Of a stretch of 15,607 nucleotides of DNA, positions 1-13,500 are shown one piece after another; the first letter of the stretch is position 1; each line of letters starts with the position of its first letter. The notes under the pieces are model-generated. The model saw only the letters and a list, made by a program, of their open reading frames with translations. It had not been told where the DNA came from and searched no databases. The DNA comes from an uncultured Clostridia bacterium (GTDB lineage Bacteria; Bacillota; Clostridia; Christensenellales; UBA1242), in NCBI GenBank assembly GCA_934778125.1, contig CAKVOF010000028.1:1-15607 (forward strand), given 5' to 3'. The translations under genes and the position numbers were made by a program.

Positions 1-1567
1 CATCTAGTGTGAACGTGAATGAGTAAGTATTTTTAGTGTGGTACTTTGTGATGTTTGATGTTTCACTTGTTGAAACGATGTAATTATTTTCTAGGCTTTC
101 AAGTGGAGTAACACTAAATTCGATTTCTTTCCAGTTTGCTTTGATTGTGATATTTCCATATGAGCCTGTGTTTATAGTTGTTATAACATCATTTACCGCA
201 AGAACTTTTTCATCACCATTAACATCGCCTTTTATTTCACCTGAGATAGCTGAAACACTCCAGCCTAAGAATTCAAAGCCTTCTCTTGTTGGATTTTTGA
301 ATTCTATTTTGCTATCTGTTATAGCGAATTTGGTTGTTGTGTTTAATGAGTTATCAGCTGGAACTTTAACGCCACTAACCACATCTTCACTATCTGATAG
401 GTCGTATGTGATTGTGTTATTTTTATCTGCGGTCCAGTAAGCATAAACTGTGATGTCGTTATAACCATTAGCTTGAGTGCTGATTTCGGTTACTTTTGAA
501 CCTGTTTGGAAATCAGGTGTTAAGAACCAACCGCCAAAGATATAACCATTGCGTTTAACATTATCGCTCACTGGCAACGTTGCTTTTTCTGAGATAGAAA
601 ATTTATTAATAGCAGTATATCCATCAATAAACCCACCATCGTTTAATTTAAATGTGATTGTGTATTCTTTTTCGGTAACATTTCCGAACGAAATATTAGC
701 ATTTTTAGTAATATTCGAAATTGTGATTGTTTTATTATCTTCATCTTTAACAATACTTAAACTTTCATCATTTGATGTAACATTTAGTGTTTCTAGAACA
801 TAACCTTCTAGAATTGTGTATGTGATAACTAAACTTGAACCATATTCAACACTAACTTGATTTTCATAAGAAGTGCCATTTGGTTTTAATAGGTTATAAC
901 CTGTTCTTGTTTCTGGAAGAGAGATTGTGTATGTGTTTTGAGAAATACCAGAAACTGAGAATGCGATATCTTTCTTAATTCCAGTAACTGAAACTTCATA
1001 TGAACCATTCTCTTCAACCATTGAAGCTGAATAGTAAGTTTCGCCATTTTGAGCGAATGCACCACTTAAGTTTGTTTTGCTTAAACTAACTTCACCACCA
1101 TTGATGCTAATTTCAAAATCACTTTGAGCTTTGCTTGCATCTAGTGTGAACGTGAATGAGTAAGTATTTTTAGTGTGGTACTTTGTGATGTTTGATGTTT
1201 CACTTGTTGAAACGGTGTAATTATTTTCTAGGCTTTCAAGTGGAGTAACTTTAAATTCAATTTCTTTCCAGTTTGCTTTGATTGTGATATTTCCATATGA
1301 TCCTGTGTTTATAGTTGTGATGAAATCGCCAACTTGTAGTTCCTGACCTAGTGCTTTAACGTCACCCTTAACAACACCATCAATTTCAGAAACACTCCAG
1401 CCTTGGAATGTGAAGCCCTCTCTTGTTGGGTTCTTTAATTCAACAACACTAGATGAAATTGTGAATTTTGTTATTGTGTTAGCTGAGTTATCAGCTAAAA
1501 CCTTAACGCCACTAACCACATCTTCATTATCTGATAAATCATATGTGATTGTGTACTCATTTTCAGT
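1..1567 (-). repeat. 379-residue super-repeat, one full copy and start of a second
   Basis: Bases 1-430 align to 1138-1567 at an offset of 1137 bp (379 codons, so in frame). The first 77 bases are identical, and about 5 mismatches occur in the first 180. At protein level, TPLESLENNY and ITKYHTKNTYSFTFTLD recur exactly. YDLSDNEDVVSGVKV recurs as YDLSDSEDVVSGVKV, and FITTINTGSYGNITIKANWK as VITTINTGSYGNITIKANWK. The repeating unit is: GSYGNI-type InlB unit (1258-1567), Trp-poor pair (680-1258), short InlB unit (434-680). The second copy enters its Trp-poor block at the window edge. Confidence 0.9.
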
Positions 1568-4500
1568 CCAGTTAGCATAGAATATTTTATTTTCTGCTAA
1601 TTTATCTGCGCTTGGATTAATGCTTGAAACTGCTTCACCGCTTAAATCATCTTTTTCAAACCAACCAGCAAATGTTCTACCTGCGTTGCTCAAATTGCTT
1701 GCAATTGGAAGAGTTATCTCACTATCTTCCATTGTGAATGACTTGATAACGCTATCTTCATCGATAAATGCACCACCATTTAATTGATATGTGATTGAAT
1801 AAGTGATTGTTTCCCATTTAGCATAGAATGTTTTATTTCCAGTTGATTTTGCTGGAATTGATAAAACTTTTGAACCACTGAAACTCTCATCTTCAAACCA
1901 ACCTGCAAATGTGTAACCTAATTTTGAAATGTTTTCTTCAATTGGAAGTGTGATTTCAGCACTTTCAATTGTGAATCCATTTGGAGCATTATAATTTTCA
2001 ACCCAATTTCCGCCATTTAATTGATATGTGATTGAATAAGTGATTGTTTCCCACTTAGCATAGAATTTCTTATCACCAGTTGATTTTGCTGGAATTGATG
2101 TGATTTTTGAACCTGTTAGTTCTTCATTATCAAACCAACCTGCAAATGTGTAACCTAATTTTGAAATGTTTTCTTTAATTGGAAGTGTGATTTCTTCACT
2201 TTCAATTGTGAATGATTTAATAACGCTATCTTCATCAATAAATGCACCACCATTCAATTGATATGTGATTGAATAAGTGATTGTTTCCCACTTAGCATAG
2301 AATGTTTTATTGCCAGTTGATTTTGCTGGAATTGATAAAACTTTTGAACCACTGCAGTTCTCATCTTCAAACCAACCTGCAAATTTATAACCTAATTTTG
2401 AAATGTTTTCTGCTTTTGGAAGATAGATTACTTCACTGGTTACATTATATTCGCTTGGAGCAATATAATCTTTAGCCCACTCACCGCCATTCATGTTATA
2501 TGTGATTGAGTATGCGTTTGTGCTCCATTTAGCATAAACAACTTTGTTTTCAGTTGAGCCAGTTGAAATTGAATCAATTTTTGAATCAGTTTCAAATGTT
2601 TCAGATGTGTACCAGCCTAGGAATGTGTAACCTAGTTTTGAAATATTATCTGCAGTTGGAAGAGTGATTTTTTCACTTTCAATTGTGAATGTTGAAATTG
2701 GAGTAAATCCTGATTTCCATTCACCATTATTTAAGTTATATGTGATGCTATATGTTATAAGTTCCCATTTAGCATATAGAGTTAATCCGCCTTCCAAAAC
2801 AGGCATTTTAACTTCATTAAATTCATCTAAGAATGTGGTGTTATCTTTGAACCAACCTGCAAATGTGTAGCCAGTTTTCGTTGGAGCTGGAAGATTTATA
2901 TATGCATTGTATTCAGCAGTAATTGAGTCAACATCACTTCCGCCATTTGAATTAAACGAAATTGTGTATGAATTGATGCTCCAATTTGCGTTGAATAGAG
3001 AAATAGTATCCCCGTTTTCACCAAGATCTGGAACTGTGTAATTAGCACCTGCATTGTATGTTGCACTTACTATATCACTCCAGTTAACAAATGTGTAACC
3101 ATCTTTTGTTGTTGATGGAAGAGTGATTTCTTCACCATATTTTGCTGTGACTGAAGGAACTGCTTTTCCGCCTTGAACTTCAAATGTGATTGTGTATGTT
3201 TCAACTTCCCATTTTGCAGTAAATGTGATAACAGCGTTGTTTTCACCAAGGTTAGAAACTATGAAGTTTTGACCAACATTGTAAGTTGCTCCACCCTCAA
3301 TATCCCATTTTAAGTTAAAGTGCCCAACTTTTGTGGTTGATGGCATTGCAAATTTATCCCCAAATTTAACTTGTTTATCTGCAACAGCAACTCCACCATT
3401 TGTTTCAAATTTAATAGTGAAATTCTTTTCAGTCCATTTAGCATAGAATGTTTTATTTCCAGTTGAACCAGTTGCAATTGATAAAACAGCGTTTCCATCA
3501 AATGCGTTTGATTCGAACCAACCGCCAAACACAAATCCTTCTTTTGAAATGTTTTCTGCACTTGGAAGTGTAATTGCTTCACTTTCAATTGTGAATTCAC
3601 TTGGAGCAGTATAATTTTCAGCCCAATTTCCATCATTCAATTGATATGTGATTGAATAAGTGATTGTGTCCCATTTAGCATAGAATTTCTTATCACCAGT
3701 TGAATTTAATTCAACTTTTGTTACTGCATTTCCGCTTAGTCCTGCGTTATCAAACCAACCTGCAAATGTGTAACCAAGTTTTGAAACGTTTTCAGTTGTT
3801 GGAAGAGTAATTTCTTTTTCATAGTCGTATGATGTTGGAGCAACATAGCCAACTTTCCAATCTCCACCATTCAAATCATATTCAATTTTATTTGAATCGA
3901 TAGACCAATCACCATATAGGGTTTTGTTTCCTAAAGTTGTGATTGATGTTACTCTATCTCCACTTAAATCTGAATTCAATTTAAAGCCATTGAAAGAGTA
4001 ACCAGTTGAAATGATATCAACTAATTGAATGCCATCGGTTAAATCTGAAATTGTGAATTTTGTTTTATTTGAGTTAGTAACGGTAATTGCATTTCCGTTA
4101 TATTTGTTTATATATTCAATTGTGTAAACGATTTCACTAACGCCTTCAATCTTTTGAATTTCAATGTTTGCTGTAACATTAGAAATTGTGATTGTTTTAG
4201 CTGATGAATCAACTACTGCATTAAACTCTGCTGGGATTAATGAGATAGTTAAGTCACCTTTAATTTCGTAGCCATCTAAAGTTGCATAAGAAATCACGAA
4301 GCTCTCGCCATAGTTAACGGTTGATGCAACTGGTGTTAGTGTTAAACCAACAACTGATGGCAACGTTAAGTTATATTTATTAACTTCAATGCCTTCCACG
4401 CTGATATTGATATCTGCCCTAATTTCGCTAACTGTGATTGTGTAGACATCACCAGTTTTTGAAATGCTAGCTTTGAAGTTTGTTCCTGAAATTGTTTGAT

Positions 4501-7500
4501 TAACTAACGCATTTGTTAGTTCCACATCATTAATTTTTATAACAAACGAATCAATAGATTGAGTTGTTTTGCTATCTAATTCAAAATTGAATGAATATGA
4601 TTTATCAAAATCTGAATGGTATTTAAATGTTGTTTGAGTTGATGCATTAGAAATTGAATATTCGCCATCAACTGTTGTTAAACCTGAAACGTTGAATTTG
4701 TTTTCTTCAAATTTTGCGTAAACAGTAACATTGGTTGTAACGCCATCAATAGTTTCAATTTTGTTAGTTAATGAACTTTCTTCAAACCAACCTTTGAAAG
4801 TGTAACCTTCTCTAATTGGATTACTATTTGCCAATGAAATTGGAAGGTCATCTGTACTGAAGTTTGTTGGGTGTGTTACGCCATTAAATGAAGCTTTAAT
4901 AGTTGCGGTATCTGAAGCATCATCAATTTCAACTAAACCAGTTCCATTGTTGTACATATAAGTGATTTTTAATGTACCTAATGTGTATCTAGCATATAAA
5001 GTTGTGATTGAACCATTTTCAAGCCCTTCAAATATTGCATTTTCAATAATAGTTGAAATTGTAACTTCGTTTGCAAATGTGTCATCAGCCCAGTTATCAG
5101 CTGTTCCATTATTGCTATATGATGTGTACCAACCAGCAAATGAAGCAGATGCAGGAAGATTAATTGATGAGTAAATATTATTTCTGCCTAACGCCTCGCC
5201 AATTGTTTTTCCATAAATAACTTCAATTTGAGTTGGCTCACCTGAACCGTCACGATATGAGAAATCCAAAGTTAAAGTGTATTTATTTGGATTAACTTTT
5301 TCAATTGCAATATTAATATCTTCTTTGATATTTGATAACGCAAGAGAGTATGTGTTTCCAACTTTGGTTAAAGCATAACTAAATTTGCCAGCAATTTCAC
5401 CATTTGTTGAATCTTTAGTTAATGTTAATTCAGTTTCATTTATAACGATATTAAATGTGCTATCACTTTGAGTGTAACCTTCTTTTAAACTAAACGAAAT
5501 ATTAACTCCGTTTCCATAAACAATGCTTTCCAATGTGTCAGTTTCAACAGTTGGATTTGCTGAAATTGTGTAACCAATTTGAGATGATGTTTCTGGAAGA
5601 GTAACAGAATAATTATTTTCAGTTAACGCACTAAACGAAACTTCAACATCACGCTTGATATTTGAAATTGTTAGAGTAAACGTGTTTGTTTCACTATCAA
5701 AACTATAATTTGCGTTGTAAACAATTTCATTTTGATATTCTAAGTATTCACTATTAACGATTTTGTTATCAGTTGCACGAACTAAACCAGTTTTATTTAA
5801 TGAATTTAATATTAATTCAGTTCCGTTGATATTGATAACCACATCTTCAACTCTTTGAGTGAATTCTTGAGAAAGTGAGAATGTGATTACTTTTTCACCA
5901 TTATGGCTAACATTTTCGTTCGCAATAGCAGTAACTTCATAGCCAGTTTGCGAAACCACACTAAAGTTATATGATTTGCTTGGGCTATATTCAGCGATAA
6001 CTTTTAAGTTTCCATATGAACCTTTATTAACGCTAACAATCTCGCCACTTGTTAAGCCATTAACTTTTCCATCGGTAGATTTGATTGTGTATTTATTGAA
6101 ATCATAACCAAATTTAGCTGACAATGGAAGATTAATGGTTTCTGATTCAATTGTGAATGTTGTTTTTCCAGTTGTGTCTTCAACAAAATATGGAACGTTT
6201 ATTAAATCACTATTGAAAGCACTTGCAATCTTACCATTTTCAGAATAATAGTATTCAATTGTGTATGTTATAATTTCCCATTTAGCATAGAAAGTAACAT
6301 TTTCAGCACTGCTTGGAGTAAATTCTGTAACTTTAACACCACTTTCATCGTTTGTTGTGAACCAACCTAAGAAGGTGTAACCAGTTCTTGAAACATTAGA
6401 TGCTGTTGGAAGAGCGATATCTTTGCTTTCAACTGTGAATTTTTCTGGTTTTGTGTAGTCAGTTGCAAAAGCACCACCATTTAGTTTATATGAAATTGTG
6501 TATTCAATTGGAGTCCATTTTGCAGAAAGTTTGATATTTCCATAAGTTCCCTTGAATATTGTTTCAATTTTTTCACCAACTGAGTAATTTTTGCCATTTA
6601 TGTTTGAAATATTGTTTTCAGCAACATACCAACCAACGAATGTGTAACCAGTTCTTGTTGCACTATTAAGAGTGATATCTTCACTATCAACTTTAAACGA
6701 ATTAATTGTGTTTTGATTTGTTGCTTGATAACTTGCGTTATCATTTAAAACATAGTTGATTGAGTAATCATCAGTTGTGTAAGTTGCAGTTAATGTGATG
6801 TTTCCAAATGTTCCAGCATCAATATTAGAGATGTGGTCAGTTGTTTTTAATAATTGATTTAAAGAAATTTTATCACCACCACTTATAACTTTTCCAGCGA
6901 TTGATGTTACTTTCCAACCTGCGAATGTGTAGCCTGATTTTGTAGCTTCATATAAACTGATATTCTTTGTGATATCGAATTCGTATTTAGCACCACTTTC
7001 ATCTGTGTAGTTAGTGTTTCCAGAATTATTAATTCCGCCATCTAGTTCGAATGAAATGTAGTATTTAACAATAGTCCATTTTGCATAGAATGATTTATCT
7101 CCAGTTGTGTTGTTTGAGAATTTTTCAACTTTCTCACCTGATAAATCTCTGCTTGCATACCAACCTGCGAACGTGTAACCATTTTTAGTTACTGTGGTAT
7201 CTAGAACTGTTTCGCCTGTTGCTGATTTTTTGTATGAACCTGTTTCGATAAGTTCTGCGTTGTCATAGTAATAAATGTTATAAGATTCAGCACCAAAAAT
7301 AGCTTTTAGCTCAATATTTCCATAAGAGCCTTTCTTTATTTCTGTGATAATTGTTCCGTTTGAAATTGTTGTTCCATCAATGTTTTTGATTTCGCCAACA
7401 ACTTGCCATTTAGAGAACGTGAAGCCTGAAACTGATGGTTCGCTTAATGTTATATTTTCAGTTTCAACATTGAATGTTTTTGGGTTATTATTTGAATCAA

Positions 7501-10500
7501 ATGCAAATCCAATATCATTTGAATATGTGATTGCGTATGTGATTAATTCAAATTGTGCTTCAAGTGAAATTTCACCATATGAACCAATTGATAAAGAAGT
7601 AATAACATCGCCAACCTTTAATAATTCATCATCGTTTGCTTCGTAAGTGTTTCCAAGTTTTCTACCTAAATATTTAGAATCAGTATCACTTAACGAAACA
7701 ATCTTCCAGCCTTTGAATTCATAACCCTCTTTGCTTGCTTGAGCTAGAGCAATTCCACTTGTGATGGTGTATGTGTTACTATTTGTATTCGCGAATGTTT
7801 CGCCCGTTAGATTTGAAGAATATGTGATGTTGTATTCATTTATAGTCCATTGAGCCTCTAAAGAAATTGAACCATATGAACCTTTAATAATAGATTTAAT
7901 AATATCATTAACGGCAACTTCCTTTTGGCTTTCGCCAACAAGCCCATTGATTTGAGTTGCTAAATAGCCAGAAACTCCAGATATGCTAGTTACCTTCCAA
8001 CCAGCAAAAGTGTAACCCACTCTTGTGGCATCAAGAATTTCAATATCGTTTGATTCAATTGTGTATGAAACTAAAGTGTTTGGATTTGTTGCTTTAAAAC
8101 TTGAATCATCATCGTTTAATGAATATGCGATTTCATAATCTAAAGCAACCCATTTTGCATAGTAAGTTTTATCTTCAGTTGCATTTGCAGGAATTGAAAC
8201 CACACTATCGCCACTGAATTTATCGTTTAAGTACCAACCATCAAATTGATAGCCATTCACATAAACATTTGTGTTTGCTTCAACTTCGGCTTTTGTTGGA
8301 AGATTATATGATTTTTCAGCACTAAATTCATAAGTTTTTGGAGTTAAGAACTCTCTAACATTAACGCCATTTGAGTAGTAGTTAATTGTGTATTCCCTAA
8401 CATTATACTTAGCTTTCAAGCTAATATTTCCATATGAACCAGTTGTTATTGAGTAATCAACGCCTAAAACAGCCTCAGTAACTAACTTTGCACCATTAAT
8501 TAAGTTAATTTCATCAATTGAAACAACTTCCCAACCCAAGAATTCATAACCAATTCTTGTTGCTTTTTGTAAGTTGAAATCATTTGATTCAATTGTGAAA
8601 GTTTGATTTGAAATATCTTCACCACCATTAACATCATAAGTGATTTGATATTCAATAGCAGACCACTCTGCATTTAAGGTTACTGAAGAATTATTTTCAC
8701 CAAGATATGGCATTGTTGTGTAAGAAACTCTCTCATTTCCGTTTAGCCAACCCATAAAATTATAAGCCACTCTAGAAATTTGACTTTCATTTGGAAGAGC
8801 GATTGCTTCGCCAAAGTTCTTTGTGATTGATGTTTCAACACCTTCAGCAAATTCACCACCATTTTTATTTAAGTTTATAGTATATGTTCTTGCAGTTAAT
8901 TTTGCATATAGTTTAATGTTTGAATAAGTTCCAATAGAAATTTCTTCAACCTTATTGTCGTTTTCATCAAACCAACCAATAAAATCATAACCATTTAAAG
9001 CATAATTTGGGAACTCATCATTAGAAACTTCCTTTGTTACGGTGAATGATATTGTTTTTAAAACATCATAACCACTAGCAATAATTCCGTTGTTCGTTTT
9101 TGGAATATTGAATTCAACATTGTAATTTGATTCAACAACACCTTTGATAACAATGGTTGTGTTTGCAACGATATTAGAAATCGTTACATCTCCAAGATTA
9201 TCAGAAACATTTTCAAACCCAGTTTCAATGCTGAAATCAGCAGATTTTTCATAGCCACCTAATAAAGTATATGTGAAAGTAAAATTCTTTCCATATTCAA
9301 TGCTATAAATATTGTTTTGAGAAGTTGCGTTTTCATTTGAGATTGTTAAACCAACAGGATATTGCAATTTAACTTGATATGTGTTGATAGAAAGATCATC
9401 AATAGAAACATCAACTCTTTGTTTAATATTTTTAATCGTAACTTTATAAACTAAATCGCTTACTTTAGCCACTTCTATAACCACACCACCATTATTTGTG
9501 TATGTGATTCCAGTTGTTTTAATTGTTGCGATTGTGATGATTTCGTTAGTACTATTTTTGTTTATAATAGCTTTTAAATGAACACCATTTATTAGGTTTT
9601 GAGAGTAACTATCAGCAATTGTTAAATAGAATTCATAGTTAGAATTGTATTCAACACTATTTTCTAATTCAACTGAAGTTAATCCTTCTTCATCAGATGT
9701 AAATTTATAACCATCTTTACTTGATGATCCAAACATAACAGCGTTTGTGTTTATAGTGAAAGATGCTTTTAGTGAAATATTTCCATATGCGTTTTTAATA
9801 GAAGAAATGATTGTTCCAGCACTAATAGTTTCTTCATTTTTATTAACAAAATGATTAATGCTGTTAACCAAAATCCAACCATCAAACGTGTAACCTTCTT
9901 TACTTGCACTTTCCAAATTGATTGTGTCTTCAACTGTGAAAATATTTGGGTTATTGTTTGAGTTTATGCCATCATTTAAGTCATATGTGATGGTGTATTC
10001 AATAGCATTCCATTTAGCAATGAACGTTTTATCTCCATATGAACCAGATGGAACAACAGTATGTTTGTTATCTAATCCATCAAACCAACCTAAGAATGTG
10101 TAACCAATTCTTGTTGCAGTTGGAAGAGTTATTTTCTCACTTTCAACTGTGAATGTTATATTATCAATTGGAGTTGCACTAACATATTTTGCATCATCTA
10201 AATTAAATGAAATTGTGTAGTTTGTTAATGTTGTTTGGATTTCAATTTCAACATCACCAGTAATGTTTGTTAGTGAAACCATATCGTTTTCTAAAGTTGC
10301 ATTTTCAACATTTGGGATTGTTTCACCAATTTCAATGTCATTAACCAAAACTTTATATGCGTTGTAACCATTTGTGTTTAGGTTGATTTTAAATGAAACA
10401 TTTTCCCCATGAGTAACTTTGTTTCCAGCCACACCAGTTAAGTTTACAATTATGTACTTACTTGATGTTTGATCAAGTACAAAATTGTATGCGTTTTTAG

Positions 10501-13500
10501 CAACATTTTTAATTGTTAACGTGATAGATTCTGTAACATTTTTAACAACGATCACATATTCACCTGGAATAACATTGCCATCATCATCAAGTTTCTTCGA
10601 AACCTCAACATCAGAAGAACCATTTATTTCAATATTTGATTCATCAAATTCACCTTGAGCATAACTTTCATCAAGTTTAAGATCAAATGTGGCATCAGAA
10701 CCATAATTAACTGTTTGGCTATTTGGAGTGATTGTGTAACCTTCACCATTCTCAGCGTTGATTGTTAAGGTATTAACATTAAACACAGCAACAAGTGTGA
10801 TTGAGCCATAAGAATTTTCACTAATTTCACTAACAATATCACCAACGGCAAGTTCTTTCTTTACGCCATTAACAATTCCATAAATTTTAGCACCTTCGCC
10901 AGCAACTTGCTCTGTGATAGCATTTACTTTCCAACCAGCAAACACAAATCCAGATTTTCTAATCTTAACAACATCACTTGTTGGAAGAGTTGTGTTAGCT
11001 AAAATTGTGAATGTGTTAGCAACAATTGAACCATAAATAAAGTAAATATCTTCAGTATCGTTCATAGATATAATGTTATTATCGCTATCCACATATATAA
11101 TATTATAATTTGTTGCAACAAGATAAGCATAAAGTTTAGTATTGGCAGTTGCAGTTGCATTGTTATCAACTTTATCGCCAGCACCATTAGCTTCAGTGAA
11201 CCAACCCTTTAATGTGTAGCCAGTTTCACCAACAGCTGGTTTTGCATAAACAGCGCCATGAGCAATCTCTCTTGTTTCGATTAAAGTTGTTGAACCATTG
11301 ATACTCTTATAATATTCAACCGTGTATTTATTTTGACCAATTCCACTTATAGAAACATTAACATTTGCTTTGATCTTTGAAATTGTGATTTCAAAAACAC
11401 CATCAACTACTCTAGTGTTAACACTGAATGTTGCACCAACAAATCCAGTGTAGCCATTTAAGTCTGCTTTTGAAATTTTAACATTATCATTATCATTAGA
11501 GAATGAAATTTCAAAATTACTCATACTATATTCATCTTTTAAATTGAATGAGAAAACATAACTTGAGCCGAATGACACAATGTTTGAGCCTGGCTTAACT
11601 TGATAAGTTATTTCTGTGTTTGTTGGAATTGAAACCTCATATTGTTTATCAGTCCAGTTCGCAACTAATTCAATATCTCCATATGAGCCAGTTTGAATCG
11701 TGCTAGAATCATTAGAATAGAACCCTTTTGCAATTGCGCAAATGATTGCATCAACTTGAACCCAACCGGCATTTCCTTTTGTTATTTCGCCCGTAACAGA
11801 ATCAACGTTCAATTTGTGAGCGTATAACTTTGTTAATCTTCTAACTTTCCAACCAGCAAACACTTTACCTTCTTGTGTTGGATTGTACTTTGTGTTGTCG
11901 CCAGTTGTGAAATCAAATCCATCAATGATGTTGTATTTTAATCCAGTTACATCAACATCAGCACTTACTGAACCACCATTTAAATCTAGCACGATGCTGT
12001 ATTCAATAGGATTATATTTTCCATAGAATTTTAAATCTTCAACAACTTTAAGTGATTTGATTGAATCATCATCAAAACTACTTTCTAATCTAACGCCACC
12101 AATTGCATTCTCATCAGCCACGCCAACGCACCAGTTTGAGAATTCATAGCCAGCAATTGAAGCAACTTTTGTGTCACCTCTGCTTATTAAAGTTGCAATT
12201 GTTGTTTTTCCATCAGACTTGATATTAGAAATAGTTTTATATAAGCTATACGAACTTGTTCTAGCATTATATAAATACAATTCAACTTTTGCATTTTCTT
12301 TGAAGTATGCGTATAAAGTTGTGGTTTGTGTTATTTTCTTACTGAAATCGTAAGGAATATATTCTTTGCTTGTTCCATTATCAACTAGTTCGTACCAGCC
12401 AATAAATGAATATAAATCACTATTTTCTTTTGCAATTAAATTCCTAGTGCTTAAATCTGAAATTGATTGATTGTATGTTATTTTATTGATTGATAATTTT
12501 TTAGATACTCCACCGACCATTTCAAACACATCGTTTGAAATAGCACTAGCATCGTATGTTAAACTATGAATTTCTTTAAACAAAACATCGTAAGAGTTAA
12601 CAACCCATTGAATATCTTCTTTTATTTTAATAGTGAAGTCACTTCTAATTCCAGTGAATTCCAAAACGCAAGAAGACTCAGCATCGTTCATCGTTGCCTT
12701 AATTGAGAAATAAACTCTTTCGTTTTTAACTAGAGTTACATTTGTGTAGTTATTGCTTTCACCACCAGTGATTGTGAATCCGTTAGAGTTCTCTAGTGTG
12801 ATAACCCTTCTAGTTTCTCCACTTGCTAAATCTGTTGGATCAGAAATACTTAATGTAAACTCACCCTCGTTTGTAACGATTGTGATAACTTTTCTAAACA
12901 TTTGAGAATAAGTGTTTTCAATTTGCAACTTAAACGCTTTACTTTCTCCAGCTTCAAATATAAATTTATTTGATGTTAGATTTGTAAAGTTATATGAGCC
13001 ACCATTTTCCAACTCACCTTCTTTGAATGAATAATATTCGTTTCCATTATTCACAACATCAATTGTGTATGTTTTAATTTTCCATTGAGCAGAAATTGAA
13101 ACATTTCCATAATACATCAAATCTTTATTAAACACGTATGAAATAGAATCACCATTTTCAACTTTATCGATTAATGAGTTTAAAATAATGTTTGTTCCAT
13201 TCTCATCGATTGCTGTAACTTTCCAACCATCAAACTCATAGTCATCAATAAATGTGTTTCCACTATTTTTAATAATTCTTCTAATCTCAGTTTCTGCTGG
13301 AAGAGTGTAAGAAGTTTCAATTGTGTATGGAATTTTTGCAATTGTTGCATTATAGAAATCGTTTCCTTTTGAATCTTTTCCATAATCCAATTGAATTGCA
13401 TAATCAATTGTTTCGGTTTTCATCTCAGCAATAATGATTGGATCTTTAGGGTTTCCGTTTGCATCTGTTTGATAACGGTTCTCAGCACTTGGTTTAAACA

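Noticed and set aside
205..240. Dockerin-like calcium motif GDVNGDEKVLAVND
   Set aside because: It resembles dockerin GDVNGDGK, but the spacing to the last Asp is one residue off and only one copy occurs. The matching unit at offset 1137 reads GDVKALGQELQVGD, so it is a variant of the insert preceding GSYGNI.
141..803. Plus-strand open frames of 84-99 codons over the super-repeat
   Set aside because: They lie antisense to strongly patterned repeat codons, have no ribosome site, and similar short frames appear antisense to other repeats (2664-2870, 4962-5174, 7344-7646, 9918-10103, 12171-12353).
3310..3636. Minus-strand 108-codon frame overlapping the giant gene
   Set aside because: It is an out-of-frame reading of the repeat DNA, Leu/Gln-rich, with no recognisable domain. 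The main frame is uninterrupted there.
1..3907. CRISPR array
   Set aside because: The regular ~237-bp periodicity is of coding repeats with whole-codon units. There are no short repeats separated by unique 30-40-bp spacers.
13180..13407. Minus-strand 75-codon frame overlapping the giant gene
   Set aside because: It is a shadow of the main frame with biased composition and no start context.
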